Source: Artemisia argyi (lineage: Eukaryota > Streptophyta > Magnoliopsida > Asterales > Asteraceae). Taken from it: DNA of 64,000 nt. Below the pieces are notes generated by a model that had not been told where the DNA came from, ran no database searches, and saw only the letters and a program-made list of their open reading frames with translations. A program made the translations under genes and the position numbers. Where the stretch lies: NCBI GenBank assembly GCA_030686995.1, contig CM060696.1, positions 112,836,949-112,900,948 of the forward strand, given 5' to 3'. Shown here piece by piece: positions 1 through 10,010 of the stretch; within the stretch, counting starts at the first letter, position 1; every line of letters starts with the position of its first letter.

Positions 1-263
1 ATATTTTGGTCAAATAGTCAACATTCAAGATTTTTTTTTTGGGAAAGTACTTTGGTCAACATACTGTGTGGGTTTATAACGGAAGGTACTGCTCCATATT
101 TTATGGAACGTACTGCTTGGTGCTATTAAGGGTACGCTGACGTGTCAGATACTGTTCTAACGGTCAGATTTGTGGGTAACAAACTTTCGAAAGATATGGG
201 GATAATCACTTCCAAAAATAACGGTAAAATTATTAATTAACCGTGATTTTTTTGTATCTTATC

Positions 264-272
264 CTTATATAC
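264..272 (+). promoter_or_regulatory. Candidate TATA box upstream of the extra ORF
   Basis: CTTATATAC lies about 105 bp before the ATG at 376 and is followed by a pyrimidine-rich leader. It could drive a separate transcript of the extra ORF. AT-rich sequence makes chance occurrence quite possible. Confidence 0.3.
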
Positions 273-375
273 CTCATATCTTTTCTTATTTATTCACCCT
301 TATTCACCTTTCTTGTTAATTAAACTCATTCATACTTTTCACCGATCATCACTTCTCTTTCTAACCCTAATCACA

Positions 376-2292
376 ATGGCAAATCGGCGAACCAACACCA
401 AACATAACATGATAGCAAACCTTGAGAAAACCCAAGATAACCTTGATTTTCATGGAATTATTGATTTTCTCACTGGAACCAACATCTGTTACTCAATCCT
501 AGTCAGCCCAGAGATTATTGGACCTTGGATACAAGCGTTTTGGGATACAGCAAGGTCACAGGTTGAAGATGGAGAGGATATTATTACTGCTACAGTTGCT
601 GGAAGAGCTATTCATGTAACAGAAGCAACAATAAGAGAGGCTCTGTTATTTGATGATGAAGGAGGCTCTGTTTTGTTTGGTAAACAAGAGATTTGGAACA
701 CACTCAGAGACATTGGGTATGAAGGACCTTTGAATAAGCTTACCTTTCAGAAAGCTATCGTTAGTCCTCGTTGGAAATTTCTTATACATGTTTTGCTTCA
801 TTGTTTGAGTCTAAAGAGTACTGCTTGGGATCAGTTTAGCCATTCCATAGCTTCTGCATTTGTTGGTCTTATTACCAATCAACCCTTCAATTTCTCTTAT
901 ATGATCCTTGAGGGTATGCTCACACATATTAAGGCTGGCAAACCTTTTCTAATGTATCCTAGATTTGTTCAACTTCTTTTAGAGAATCCATTAGATGGGA
1001 TACCAAAACCTCAGGATTATGTACCTACTATTAGGATGCCACCTAAAGTGTTCACCTTTATGTCTCATAAGGGAGTAAATTTTTCGGATAGGAATACACC
1101 TCTCAATGCTTATATGTTAGAGGTTGCTCAAGCTTTTAGTGATGAAGAAAACAATAGTGGTTCTGCACATTCTAATAATGATGGTCAACCTGATTCTGCT
1201 GAGCATTCTGCCTCAGTACATACCCCCACACCACCTATTGTTTCCCCTCAGCATGGTGTTTCAAGTGAAAGGACTCCCTCAGTGTCAGCTTCCTTGGATA
1301 AATTTGTTTCTGCTCAAGGTACTTCTCCACAAAGTACTTCTTCTAAAGGTACTGCTTCAGAGCATACACAGGTACCTATTCCCAATGATTATACTTCCAC
1401 AGGTGGGCTTCAAACACCTGGAGGAGATGAGGGAATTGAAGGTGCTATGAGTAATTCTGCTTTGACTAAAGAATTGGAGAAGATGAAGACAACTGTTAAT
1501 GCTCAAGCTGCAAAAATCAAGAAGCTAAGAAAGAAGTTCAGAAGGTTGAAGAAATTTGTTTGGCCTCTTGTTCAGAATTTTAGGCTTTATGTGAAAGAAA
1601 AGAAGCAGTCTCAGAAGCCAAAGTCTAAATCTTCAAAGAAGTCTTCTAAATCCAAGAGGAGGCAAAGGAGGTCATCATTTACCAAATTGGGGAGGAATCA
1701 AGATGAGAATTTGGATAAAGATGATGCTGAGATTAAATATTCAGAAGATGCTCATTTGTGGCAATATCCAGAAAGTCCAAAGACTTTTGTACCAGAAAGC
1801 TACATTGAAGAAGATGTGAATATTGCACAAGAAGATGTGAATATTGCACAAGAAGAAGATATTGAGCAAGAAATTGTTAAGCAGGATGTGGATGCACAGA
1901 ATATTCAAAGTGCTGGTGTTCAAAGTACTGCTGCAGAAAACATAAGTCTGCAAGGTACTGCTGAGCAAGGTACTTCTTCTAGGAATATTGATGAAAGTGG
2001 AGTCACTGCAGCTGGACCTTCTACAATGAATTATGAAGATGAAGCTGGTCCTTCTACTTTTGTACAACAAGAAGAAGCAAGAGTACATACTGCAAGTGAT
2101 GATGAAACAATTGCTCAAGTTATGATGAATTTGAGAAGACCTACTGGAGGAATACATATTTCTGAGCCTGCACAAAAAGATGTTGAAAGTTCTTCTGAAT
2201 CAGAAGAGTTAGATCCAAAAGATAAAGGAAAAGGGATCAAGGTTCAGAAAGATGTTAAGAAGAAAAAGAAGAAATTTTCTATTGCTCACTAA
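376..2292 (+). CDS. Retrotransposon-associated extra (env-position-like) ORF, 638 aa
   Basis: The ATG at 376 has the plant-favoured context ACAATGGC; the frame is open further upstream but without a better ATG. The first ~235 residues are a compact hydrophobic-rich domain that I recognise as the type found repeatedly in Asteraceae annotations, near copia retroelements, often mislabelled as longin or kinase. Motifs in this part include FWDTA, a TATVAGRAI-like segment and KFLIHVLLHCLS. A Ser/Thr/Pro/Gln-rich linker follows, then a predicted coiled coil (~362-390), a strongly basic Lys/Ser stretch (~412-435) resembling a nuclear localisation signal, and an acidic tail with a short repeat DVNIAQE in tandem near residue 480. 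There is no signal peptide or clear membrane helix, so a true envelope role is not supported. The ORF is intact although element 1 lies 40 bp behind its stop. Function is unknown. Confidence 0.65.
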   Translation: MANRRTNTKHNMIANLEKTQDNLDFHGIIDFLTGTNICYSILVSPEIIGPWIQAFWDTARSQVEDGEDIITATVAGRAIHVTEATIREALLFDDEGGSVLFGKQEIWNTLRDIGYEGPLNKLTFQKAIVSPRWKFLIHVLLHCLSLKSTAWDQFSHSIASAFVGLITNQPFNFSYMILEGMLTHIKAGKPFLMYPRFVQLLLENPLDGIPKPQDYVPTIRMPPKVFTFMSHKGVNFSDRNTPLNAYMLEVAQAFSDEENNSGSAHSNNDGQPDSAEHSASVHTPTPPIVSPQHGVSSERTPSVSASLDKFVSAQGTSPQSTSSKGTASEHTQVPIPNDYTSTGGLQTPGGDEGIEGAMSNSALTKELEKMKTTVNAQAAKIKKLRKKFRRLKKFVWPLVQNFRLYVKEKKQSQKPKSKSSKKSSKSKRRQRRSSFTKLGRNQDENLDKDDAEIKYSEDAHLWQYPESPKTFVPESYIEEDVNIAQEDVNIAQEEDIEQEIVKQDVDAQNIQSAGVQSTAAENISLQGTAEQGTSSRNIDESGVTAAGPSTMNYEDEAGPSTFVQQEEARVHTASDDETIAQVMMNLRRPTGGIHISEPAQKDVESSSESEELDPKDKGKGIKVQKDVKKKKKKFSIAH

Positions 2293-2332
2293 CTTCTGTT
2301 TGGCAGAAATTTTCTATTTGGCAGAAATTTTC

Positions 2333-3742
2333 TGATGCGTGGGAATCGCACCTTGCTTTACCTCTCGAGGGATCTCGCGAGGCTTACAACCCCCACCAGG
2401 CAGTGTACCTGATCGTTGTAGTATAGTATAGTGACAAGTACCGGGGGATTGATCGTTCAGCTTAGGAATAGTGTCACTAGGATTAGAAAGCCTAATTAAT
2501 AGTTCTAGAGGTGAGAGATGATTATTTTTTTGTATTTTTATAATTTTATGAAAGCAATTAAAATCTCGGGTTTTAGAAGAGTGGGCGGAATTAGTTGTTA
2601 TTCAACTAACCCAAAAACTACTTTGTAACTAATTAAACTAATGAAAATAAAATTAAACTAATATTAAACTAAGGTTGTGAGCAGTAATTGGAGAAATTGT
2701 GTTTACTTAGACTTCATTACTCCCTAGATATCTTTTACATGTTAATTACTTGTTACACTTGTATGAATGACGGGTTGTATTCCTTAATACCATTCGTGGA
2801 GTGGCATACATAACTCCCCAACTCTATGAGCTCTTATCTCCTCCTACACCATGACCCAGCACAACTATAGGGATTGTAAACAGTGGCTCATGCATTAAAT
2901 ACAACCAATAAAGACCTAGTACGCCTCGGTTCATGTTTCTTAAGACGTTCAAGCATGTTACCATTTGGAGATCTGCCAGTTTTCTTAAGCCTAACATATA
3001 AAATCATTCATTCAAAACAAGAATAGACAAGTAATCAACACATAATCAACATCTAGGTTTCATTAGATCTAAGCAAACACAAGAGAGATCTAGCCTAGCA
3101 TAGTAAAATTGAGACAAGAACAAAAGATAAACAACCAACACATAGACATATTGATTGAATTAAGAGTATACTTATCTCAATTACAATGCAAGGTCTCAAA
3201 GGTTTGGAACCCTTGAAAAACCTGTAAAAGAGGCACCAAAATCGTCTTTAGGGTTTCACCAAAACTTCTCTCTTTTAATGAAAAAACTAGAAAACTATAT
3301 ATAGGAAAATCGTCCTGACGGCGTCAAGAGTTAAATCTGACGCCGTCAACTCGCCGCCATACACTTCCTCGGACGCCCTAGATCCAATCGTGACGGCCTA
3401 TGTGACGCCGTCACCACCCACGGTAAATTAATCTTGGCCACTTTGACGCCGTCATCACTCCATCTGACGCCGTCACCAGCTACGGTAAATTATTCTTCAT
3501 ATCTGACGCCGTCAAGAGCAAACCCTTGACGCCGTCACCTTGTATTTCCAGCTTGGATTTTTGGTACTTTGTCGTTTTCTTCACTTTATGCTCCAAAAAC
3601 CTCCAAAATAGCCTCTTTTCCAGAATTCACTCTCCAAACACCTAAAATCACAAAAGGAACGATTTAGGGCAATATTTGATCAAATAAATTCGGATTCGGG
3701 CTTAAATGACCCCCTAAAAACGGATCATTTTTCGCCTCATCA
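2333..3742 (-). repeat. Element 1, 3' LTR (1410 bp)
   Basis: This is the direct repeat partner of 7678-9088. In minus-strand orientation it begins TGATGAGGCG and ends in CA. It holds seven copies of the palindrome TGACGSCGTCA at 3316-3537, a TATA-like box at 3293-3304, and a segment at 2413-2427 matching the 5' half of tRNA-Asp. Confidence 0.95.
3293..3537 (-). promoter_or_regulatory. LTR core promoter with TGACGSCGTCA palindrome array
   Basis: Seven perfect 11-mers TGACG(G/C)CGTCA start at 3316, 3338, 3403, 3444, 3465, 3504 and 3527. In the element's orientation all lie just upstream of the TATA-like CTATATATAG. Each 11-mer is two inverted TGACG half-sites, the core bound by plant TGA-type bZIP factors. 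The array recurs in the other LTRs of the window. The 5' LTR copy of this element (8662-8883) keeps five of the seven intact. Confidence 0.6.
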
Positions 3743-4289
3743 TATACCCTTACACTTGAGATTTGCTTGTCCTCAAGCAAATGAGCTTTTATTCTACTCA
3801 AAAGACAAGTTAGGGGTCATTTAACACTAATATAAAAGTAATTACAACAAATAATCGTTCCACTAAAGACCAATAGACAAGCACGGAGGTCATACACAAG
3901 CACCTCACAAATAGTGTTTAGATACTCACATCTCTCGGGTGTAATAAAGTAATATAACATTATGGAAATGGAAGATATCTCTCACTACCTGTCATAGCAA
4001 AATAGATTACCATAGGCTTGGGAAAGGATCAAACCTCCACCACATGGCGTAAGCACCTAGGATAAACTATCAAAGAGGTCTTTTAAAAGGGTTATATCGT
4101 TAGGTGTAGGGATATGAATTACACGGTTTTGTTGGATAAAGGGAATTTTACTGGTGGCGAGTTAACAATCTTAGTAAATTACATGTACAAGATGGCGTTG
4201 CTAAGCCAAGACTAGACTCGACTTAAGCTAATAAATGAAAAATAACAAAAACATAAAATGAACATAAAATAAAAACGGGATGGTAGTCC

Positions 4290-4359
4290 GTATATTTTTT
4301 TTTTCTTCTTCTTTTCTATTTTTTTTTTCTTTTTTCTTGTTTTTTTTCTATTTTTTTTC

Positions 4360-4396
<37 letters not shown>
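4290..4396 (-). repeat. A-rich (polypurine) tract inside element 1
   Basis: On the plus strand this is a T-dominated tract, so it reads A/G-rich in the element. The same tract occurs at the same internal site in element 2 (19672-19746) and element 3 (27532-27599), flanked by related unique sequence. Confidence 0.7.
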
Positions 4397-4398
<2 letters not shown>

Positions 4399-6178
4399 AT
4401 ACACTCTTACCCTACCATCCAAAATAATACATCATAGGGGATGAGAATTCCCCTTACACTTGAATCTTTACATACTTTACATTTAACTATTCTAATGACT
4501 CGAATTAAGAAAATCAAAACACTTGGAGCACTTTTAAAATTAACGTACATATGGGGGTAATAAGTGATGTTCTTCCCCATTACTCCATAAAATAAGTACT
4601 TACCCATGAGTCCCAATCGTCCCAAAACAATATGTACAAGGATATGACTCGACTTAGCAACCATGTAATCAATTAGAAAGTTAACTTAGGGTTTAACAAA
4701 TAACAATAATGCACTAAAAATGAGCGCATACACGGAAGGCTAAGGCGATTTGGTTGTACATTTAAGTGGGGTGTAACAAATTCTTCCTTTAAGTAAAATG
4801 CTTAAAGTTAGAAACGAAAAGATAGGCTCGGAGGGGTGTACTAGGGGTTTCGTGTACTAAAAATGAGTACAACGCTAAGGGTGTGGGAAAAATTAGTTGA
4901 CTTAACTAGCCAAGTAATATGACTTAAATGGTCAAGTAATTATAATACGGGTTTAACACAAGGGTGATCCTAATGCCTCTTATCATGTAGTAAATCCTAC
5001 CACACGAATGTAGTCTCACTAGCGGTCTCGGGATGCATCACTAACGCAAGTTCTAGAATCTAAATGCTACCGGTACACTCATAAGCACTAATAATGAATG
5101 CTTTTCCTATCAAATCTAAAGGCGAACCTCACATTTTTGGGTGGAAAATTTTTCTGAATATACGGTTATGTGCTAGTCATACAATCTCCTATCCATGAGA
5201 CGCTTGCTATGGCTAAAGTTTCACTCCTAAATGTTGTAAAAAAATTTTAAATTTGGCGCTAAAATTACACTAACAAGTATTTCTCATAGTTTTATTACTC
5301 ATCTACTATCAAACAAAACAAACTCAAGCGAAAGTGCATATGTAAGGTATCATCTTTTTACCCTCCCCTTACACTTAAGATGAACATTGTCCCCAATGTT
5401 CAAGTAAAGAATGTAAAAGTTAAAAGTAAAGAGAATGAAATCAAATACTCCCCTGATTCGCTCGGTATGGATTATAGGTTGGCCAGGTTAAATCTTCCTC
5501 CAAGAAAATGAACAATCAAAGCTTCCCTTCCAGAATATAAATCATCTCCTTATCATAAATAACATGTAAATCCTGACAAAAGTAGACAAGGCAACCTCGC
5601 GTAAAATCGGTGGCATCCTATATTAAGTTACTAAATCCTAGAAAACAAAGTAAGATATAATGCTTGTGGAATGAAGTTTGCAGATTTCCTGGAGATTATA
5701 AAACTTAATAATTCTCAAAAACCATAAGACTCCGTTAGAAAAACAAAACCGGTAAAATTTCCAGATTTTTGACTCCTGACGCCGTCAAGAGCAATAGCCT
5801 GACGCCGTCAGAATGGACCTGCAGAAATCTTTATGTTAAGTTTCCGGAAAATTTCTGGAAAAACTTTGTCCTACTTCCTGGAAAATCCTGCAAAACTTCA
5901 TTATGACTCAATACAAGCATTTGACTCTAACAAATACGAATACACATGTTCATTAAATATTGTGGAGAATCATGATCGGTTTGTTTCTTAAAAACATATT
6001 TGGGGTTTCCCCTTACACTTATCTTTTGCAAAAATACCTTTATGTTGAAGTTAAGACTAGGCCAAACAACATAATAAAGTATTTCCACATTTTAATTGAG
6101 AAACATGATCAACCAACAATAAAAATAAAATATGCATACGGAAGCAAATAACAATCAAACAAATAAAATCACACAAAA

Positions 6179-6240
6179 CATGGGTTGCCTCCCAAGAAGC
6201 GCTTGTTTTTGTTCGAGTCACGAGCCTGACTCTACCCTTA
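6179..6240 (-). other. 62-bp conserved block following the element ORF (element 1 copy)
   Basis: This block is 62 bp long in all three elements and differs by only one base from the element 2 copy at 17743-17804. It contains AAGCGCTT and a small hairpin TGGG-AGGCAA-CCCA. See the matching finding. Confidence 0.75.
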
Positions 6241-6310
6241 TTTCACGGATAGAGGTGAGGTTTTTCCTACACTTAGGATTAAGTGCGGGTGAAAGTAGCG
6301 ATACACACCC

Positions 6311-7420
6311 TTAGGGTGTAAATATGCCTCGTGAGGAGAAGAGTGGTGGATGAATTATATGCTCAAACGGGTGTGCTCCTTTCATCATAACCTTACCTAG
6401 TTCACTTTGGTCAATGAGTGAGTTGAAGTTTTCTCCTAAGAAGGGATCATTTTCTATCAACTTCGAGAGATTCCTAGTTGGGGATCTATTTTGACCTAAT
6501 AAACCCGGTTTAAACCCATAATGTTTCTTACGATCAATCATGAATGGGTGATGTAAGTATGTAAGGTCATGGTCCACTCCTATGTTGGCTTCTTCTCTAC
6601 AAGGCTTGGGGTCTACTACCTTCAACGTAAAACTACCCGGACTACATGGTTTGATGGGTGGATCGGGACCTATTTCAATTCCTAAATCTTCATCCAAGGA
6701 TGGAAGATTAGGTAATGGTTTTGGTTGAGGCTCCGGTTCATCAAAACTAGGAACTTCCCTAGAACTAGGAGTAAGGTTATCACTACAAGTGTTCAAACCT
6801 ATATCCTCTGGTGGTGCTTGGTCCAAGGGTTCTACCTCAATTGGGGTTCCTATAGTCTCTTCTACTTCTTCCGGGTAAGTCACGGGCGGTGTGTGTGCCT
6901 CAAATGATGGTAGGATTTGTGGGGTACTTTGTGGGCTTGGATTATCCACCTCATCCTCCATTGTACCTAGATTACCTATATGTTTGTTTTGTACTATGAT
7001 ATTAGGTGCCATCCAACTAGGTATCTCAACATGAGTATATTCATCCCCAGACAAACTTCCTGTTTGCTCCATCAAACTTGTTTTTGATTGATTTGTGATG
7101 TTGTTTGTTGGGTTGTCTACTCTATAATAATATTGGGCACAGTTTTCTATGGTATCCCACGCTTCTTCATCATTTAATTCCCTAGGGCCCCCATCGGCAA
7201 AATCATCGATGCACAATTGGTCACTTTGGCTGACACGATAGTAAAAGGTTTCGGTTAGGGATGATAAAGAGAAACTATGATGAGGGAATTTTCGAAGTAA
7301 TATTTTAAAACGAGTCCATGCATCATATATGGGTTCATCTCGATATTGTTTGAAATTCAAGATGTCAACAGGGTAGAATGGCCTTTTTGGTTGGTGGTAT
7401 GGTGGATTCGCGTACTCCAT
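6311..7420 (-). CDS. Truncated Gag-like protein of element 1, 369 aa
   Basis: I place the start at the ATG at 7420 (MEYANPPY), matching the start in element 2. Residues ~20-105 resemble the second half of an Athila-type retrotransposon Gag: the FKQ...EPIYDAWTRFKILLR and PHHSF segments, then DEEAWDTIENCA. The first half of the usual capsid domain is missing. The C-terminal part has motifs DEPEPQPKPLPNLPSLD, GPDPPIKP, HHPFMID and KKHYGFKPGLL, which I recall as common in Asteraceae retroelement proteins and know of no function for. The end is shifted: one base difference near 6340, compared with element 2, changes the frame so that the terminal YYHPHLIL segment is lost. No zinc knuckle, protease or pol follows. 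Confidence 0.7.
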   Translation of the reverse strand: MEYANPPYHQPKRPFYPVDILNFKQYRDEPIYDAWTRFKILLRKFPHHSFSLSSLTETFYYRVSQSDQLCIDDFADGGPRELNDEEAWDTIENCAQYYYRVDNPTNNITNQSKTSLMEQTGSLSGDEYTHVEIPSWMAPNIIVQNKHIGNLGTMEDEVDNPSPQSTPQILPSFEAHTPPVTYPEEVEETIGTPIEVEPLDQAPPEDIGLNTCSDNLTPSSREVPSFDEPEPQPKPLPNLPSLDEDLGIEIGPDPPIKPCSPGSFTLKVVDPKPCREEANIGVDHDLTYLHHPFMIDRKKHYGFKPGLLGQNRSPTRNLSKLIENDPFLGENFNSLIDQSELGKVMMKGAHPFEHIIHPPLFSSRGIFTP

Positions 7421-7654
7421 AATGGTGAACGGAATAGTCAATGGAAATTACGAACAAACACACAAAGAAAAAGATAGACTAAAGAAGACCTAAAAATAAA
7501 AATAAAAATCTTACTAGAAAGGAATCTAGCAAGTAGACCTAATAAAAAGAAATCCTACCTTAGACAATAACTATTCCCCGGGCTGCGGCGCCAAAAACTT
7601 GATGGCGCCGCACTCTTTTGCGAAAGTTTAGGAATAAATGTAAAGATAGACAAT

Positions 7655-7671
7655 CCCCGGCAGCGGCGCCA
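7655..7671 (-). other. Primer-binding site of element 1 (tRNA-Asp type)
   Basis: On the element strand the sequence is TGGCGCCGCTGCCGGGG, 6 nt after the LTR end. It is complementary to the 3' end of plant tRNA-Asp(GTC) as I remember it (…CCCCGGCAACGGCGCCA), with one mismatch. tRNA-Asp priming is typical of Athila elements. Confidence 0.85.
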
Positions 7672-7677
7672 AAAACT

Positions 7678-9088
7678 TGATGCGTGGGAATCGCACCTTG
7701 CTTTACCTCTCGAGGGATCTCGCGAGGCTTACAACCCCCACCAGGCAGTGTACCTGATCGTTGTAGTATAGTATAGTGACAAGTACCGGGGGATTGATCG
7801 TTCAGCTTAGGAATAGTGTCGCTAGGATTAGAAAGCCTAATTAATAGTTCTAGAGGTGAGAGATGATTATTTTTTTGTATTTTTATAATTTTATGAAAGC
7901 AATTAAAATCTCGGGTTTTTAGAAGAGTGGGCGGAATTAGTTGTTATTCAACTAACCCAAAAACTACTTTGTAACTAATTAAACTAATGAAAATAAAATT
8001 AAACTAATATTAAACTAGGGTTGTGAGCAGTAATTGGAGAAATTGTGTTTACTTAGACTTCATTACTCCCTAGATATCTTTTACATGTTAATTACTTGTT
8101 ACACTTGTATGAATGACGGGTTGTATTCCTTAATACCATTCGTGGAGTGGCATACATAACTCCCCAACTCTATGAGCTCTTATCTCCTCCTACACCATGA
8201 CCCAGCACAACTATAGGGATTGTAAACAGTGGCTCATGCATTAAATACAACCAATAAAGACCTAGTACGCCTCGGTTCATGTTTCTTAAGACGTTCAAGC
8301 ATGTTACCATTTGGAGATCTGCCAGTTTTCTTAAGCCTAACATATAAAATCATTCATTCAAAACAAGAATAAACAAGTAATCAACACATAATCAACATCT
8401 AGGTTTCATTAGATCTAAGCAAACACAAGAGAGATCTAGCCTAGCATAGTAAAATTGAGACAAGAACAAAAGATAAACAACCAACACATAGACATATTGA
8501 TTGAATTAAGAGTATACTTATCTCAATTACAATGCAAGGTCTCAAGGGTTTGGAACCCTTGAAAAACCTGTAAAAGAGGCACCAAAATCGTCTTTAGGGT
8601 TTCACCAAAACTTCTCTCTTTTAATGAAAAAACTAGAAAACTATATATAGGAAAATCGTCCTGACGGCGTCAAGAGTTAAATCTGACGTCGTCAACTCGC
8701 CGCCATACACTTCCTCGGACGCCCTAGATCCAATCGTAACGGCCTATGTGACACCGTCACCACCCACGGTAAATTAATCTTGGCCACTTTGACGCCGTCA
8801 TCACTCCATCTGACGCCGTCACCAGCTACGGTAAATTATTCTTCATATCTGACGCCGTCAAGAGCAAACCCTTGACGCCGTCACCTTGTATTTCCAGCTT
8901 GGATTTTTGGTACTTTGTCGTTTTCTTCACTTTATGCTCCAAAAACGTCCAAAATAGCCTCTTTTCCAGAATTCACTCTCCAAACACCTAAAATCACAAA
9001 AGGAACGATTTAGGGCAATATTTGATCAAATAAATTCGGATTCGGGCTTAAATGACCCCCTAAAAACGGATCATTTTTCGCCTCATCA
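7678..9088 (-). repeat. Element 1, 5' LTR (1411 bp)
   Basis: This LTR lies next to the primer-binding site, so it is the promoter-bearing one. The tRNA-Asp 5'-half-like segment is at 7758-7772, 86 nt from the primer-binding site. The TATA-like box is at about 8641-8650. Two of the seven TGACGSCGTCA palindromes have decayed by CpG-type transitions. Confidence 0.95.
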
Positions 9089-10010
9089 GTCGCTATTAAC
9101 CTGCGAGTATCTACCTCAAACTTTACCTATAAAATAGAATGTTGTAATTGAGTAAATGCATATTATCTTGTATATTTAATGTGACACACATTTACAAAAG
9201 CATTTACTCATCCCAAGAACTAAGTCCTTGAACTCATTTAGTGTGTTAACATAGCTCTTACTTAAACACATATTTAGGTTGGTGTTTAAATTAGTGCAGA
9301 GATCACTATACATTGTTATCCAACTTCGATTAAGATTTTGCTAACAATCATAGTAAATTCTTTTATTTATTTCTGCTAAGAATTTAAATGTTGTAAAAGT
9401 TTGTTGTGTATATCATGTTTAAACTGCTTTATGTATACTTGCTTTAAACTGTTTAAACCTACATCAAACTATATAGAAAGTGATTTAACTTAGTTATCTT
9501 AGTTTATATCACTCTAAAGGGAACAACATCTCTATTAAACGCTTGACACTTAGATAAGACTTCACGAATATCCAACATCCCCTTGCCTATATAAGAGAAT
9601 GTTTGTCTTAGAATAAAAATATTTAATGTATGTGTACAACACTGAATGCTTGACGCACAGTCAAGACCTCACGGATAACAAACATCACCTTGCCTATATA
9701 AGAGCATTTTGTCTTAGTAGTAAATGCAACTTTCGAATTTATTATTTCTCATATGAAAAACATTTACTTCTCTCTTGAACTCATGATCTAAATTCACATT
9801 AAGTTTTCTCTCTTGAATTCACACTTAAACTTTAATTTGGATTTTAGTTTAAGTGAAGAGGAAAATTTAGTTGTCACTCACCTAGAGTTAATTTAGTTTT
9901 ACTATATTCCGGATTAAACCTTGTAATTCATTTGATTCATTCAAGTAAAGAATTTATACGTTGAAAATTACAAAATTAAGTTATTGTCTATTGTCATTGT
10001 TCTACAAACT
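9089..10010 (+). mobile_element. LTR-like right-hand remnant of the interrupted retrotransposon, with a duplicated core promoter
   Basis: A ~70-bp unit occurs twice (about 9540-9607 and 9646-9716). Each copy contains GCTTGAC, a TTGCCTATATAAGAG core and TTTGTCTTA. After it comes T-rich sequence with a GTAATTCATTTGATTCATTC-type stretch typical of copia LTR R/U5 regions. No LTR partner or primer-binding site is visible. I read it as the 3' LTR of the element that holds the 376-2292 ORF; this is inference from position and style. Confidence 0.4.

Larger units (their letters stand above)
1..2332 (+). mobile_element. Left part of an LTR retrotransposon with an extra ORF (interrupted host of element 1)
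   Basis: This stretch holds the single long ORF at 376-2292 and its leader. No gag or pol domain is visible, so those would lie left of the window. The sequence stops abruptly at 2332, where element 1 begins, and LTR-like sequence resumes at 9089. I infer a Ty1/copia-like (SIRE/Maximus-style) element with an additional ORF after pol, but no reverse transcriptase is present here to prove the class. Confidence 0.5.
2333..9088 (-). mobile_element. Element 1: non-autonomous Athila-like LTR retrotransposon, nearly intact
   Basis: Two near-identical direct repeats (2333-3742 and 7678-9088) start TGATGAGGCG and end GCATCA in the element's own orientation. A primer-binding site complementary to plant tRNA-Asp lies next to the 7678-9088 copy, so that copy is the 5' LTR and transcription runs leftward. 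The 3.9-kb interior encodes only a truncated Gag-like protein with a lineage-specific C-terminus; protease, reverse transcriptase and integrase are absent. By eye I count about nine differences between the LTRs, so insertion is recent. The flanking 5-mers (TTTTC left, GTCGC right) do not match, so no target-site duplication is visible. Confidence 0.9.

Noticed and set aside
1741..2175. Minus-strand 144-aa ORF
   Set aside because: Antisense of the low-complexity tail of the 638-aa ORF.
2400..2440. A tRNA-Asp gene in the LTR
   Set aside because: Only the 5' half matches; anticodon and T arm are missing and the segment recurs at the same LTR position, so it is part of the LTR.
4212..4400. Lys-rich ORF
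   Set aside because: It is the translation of the A-rich tract of element 1.
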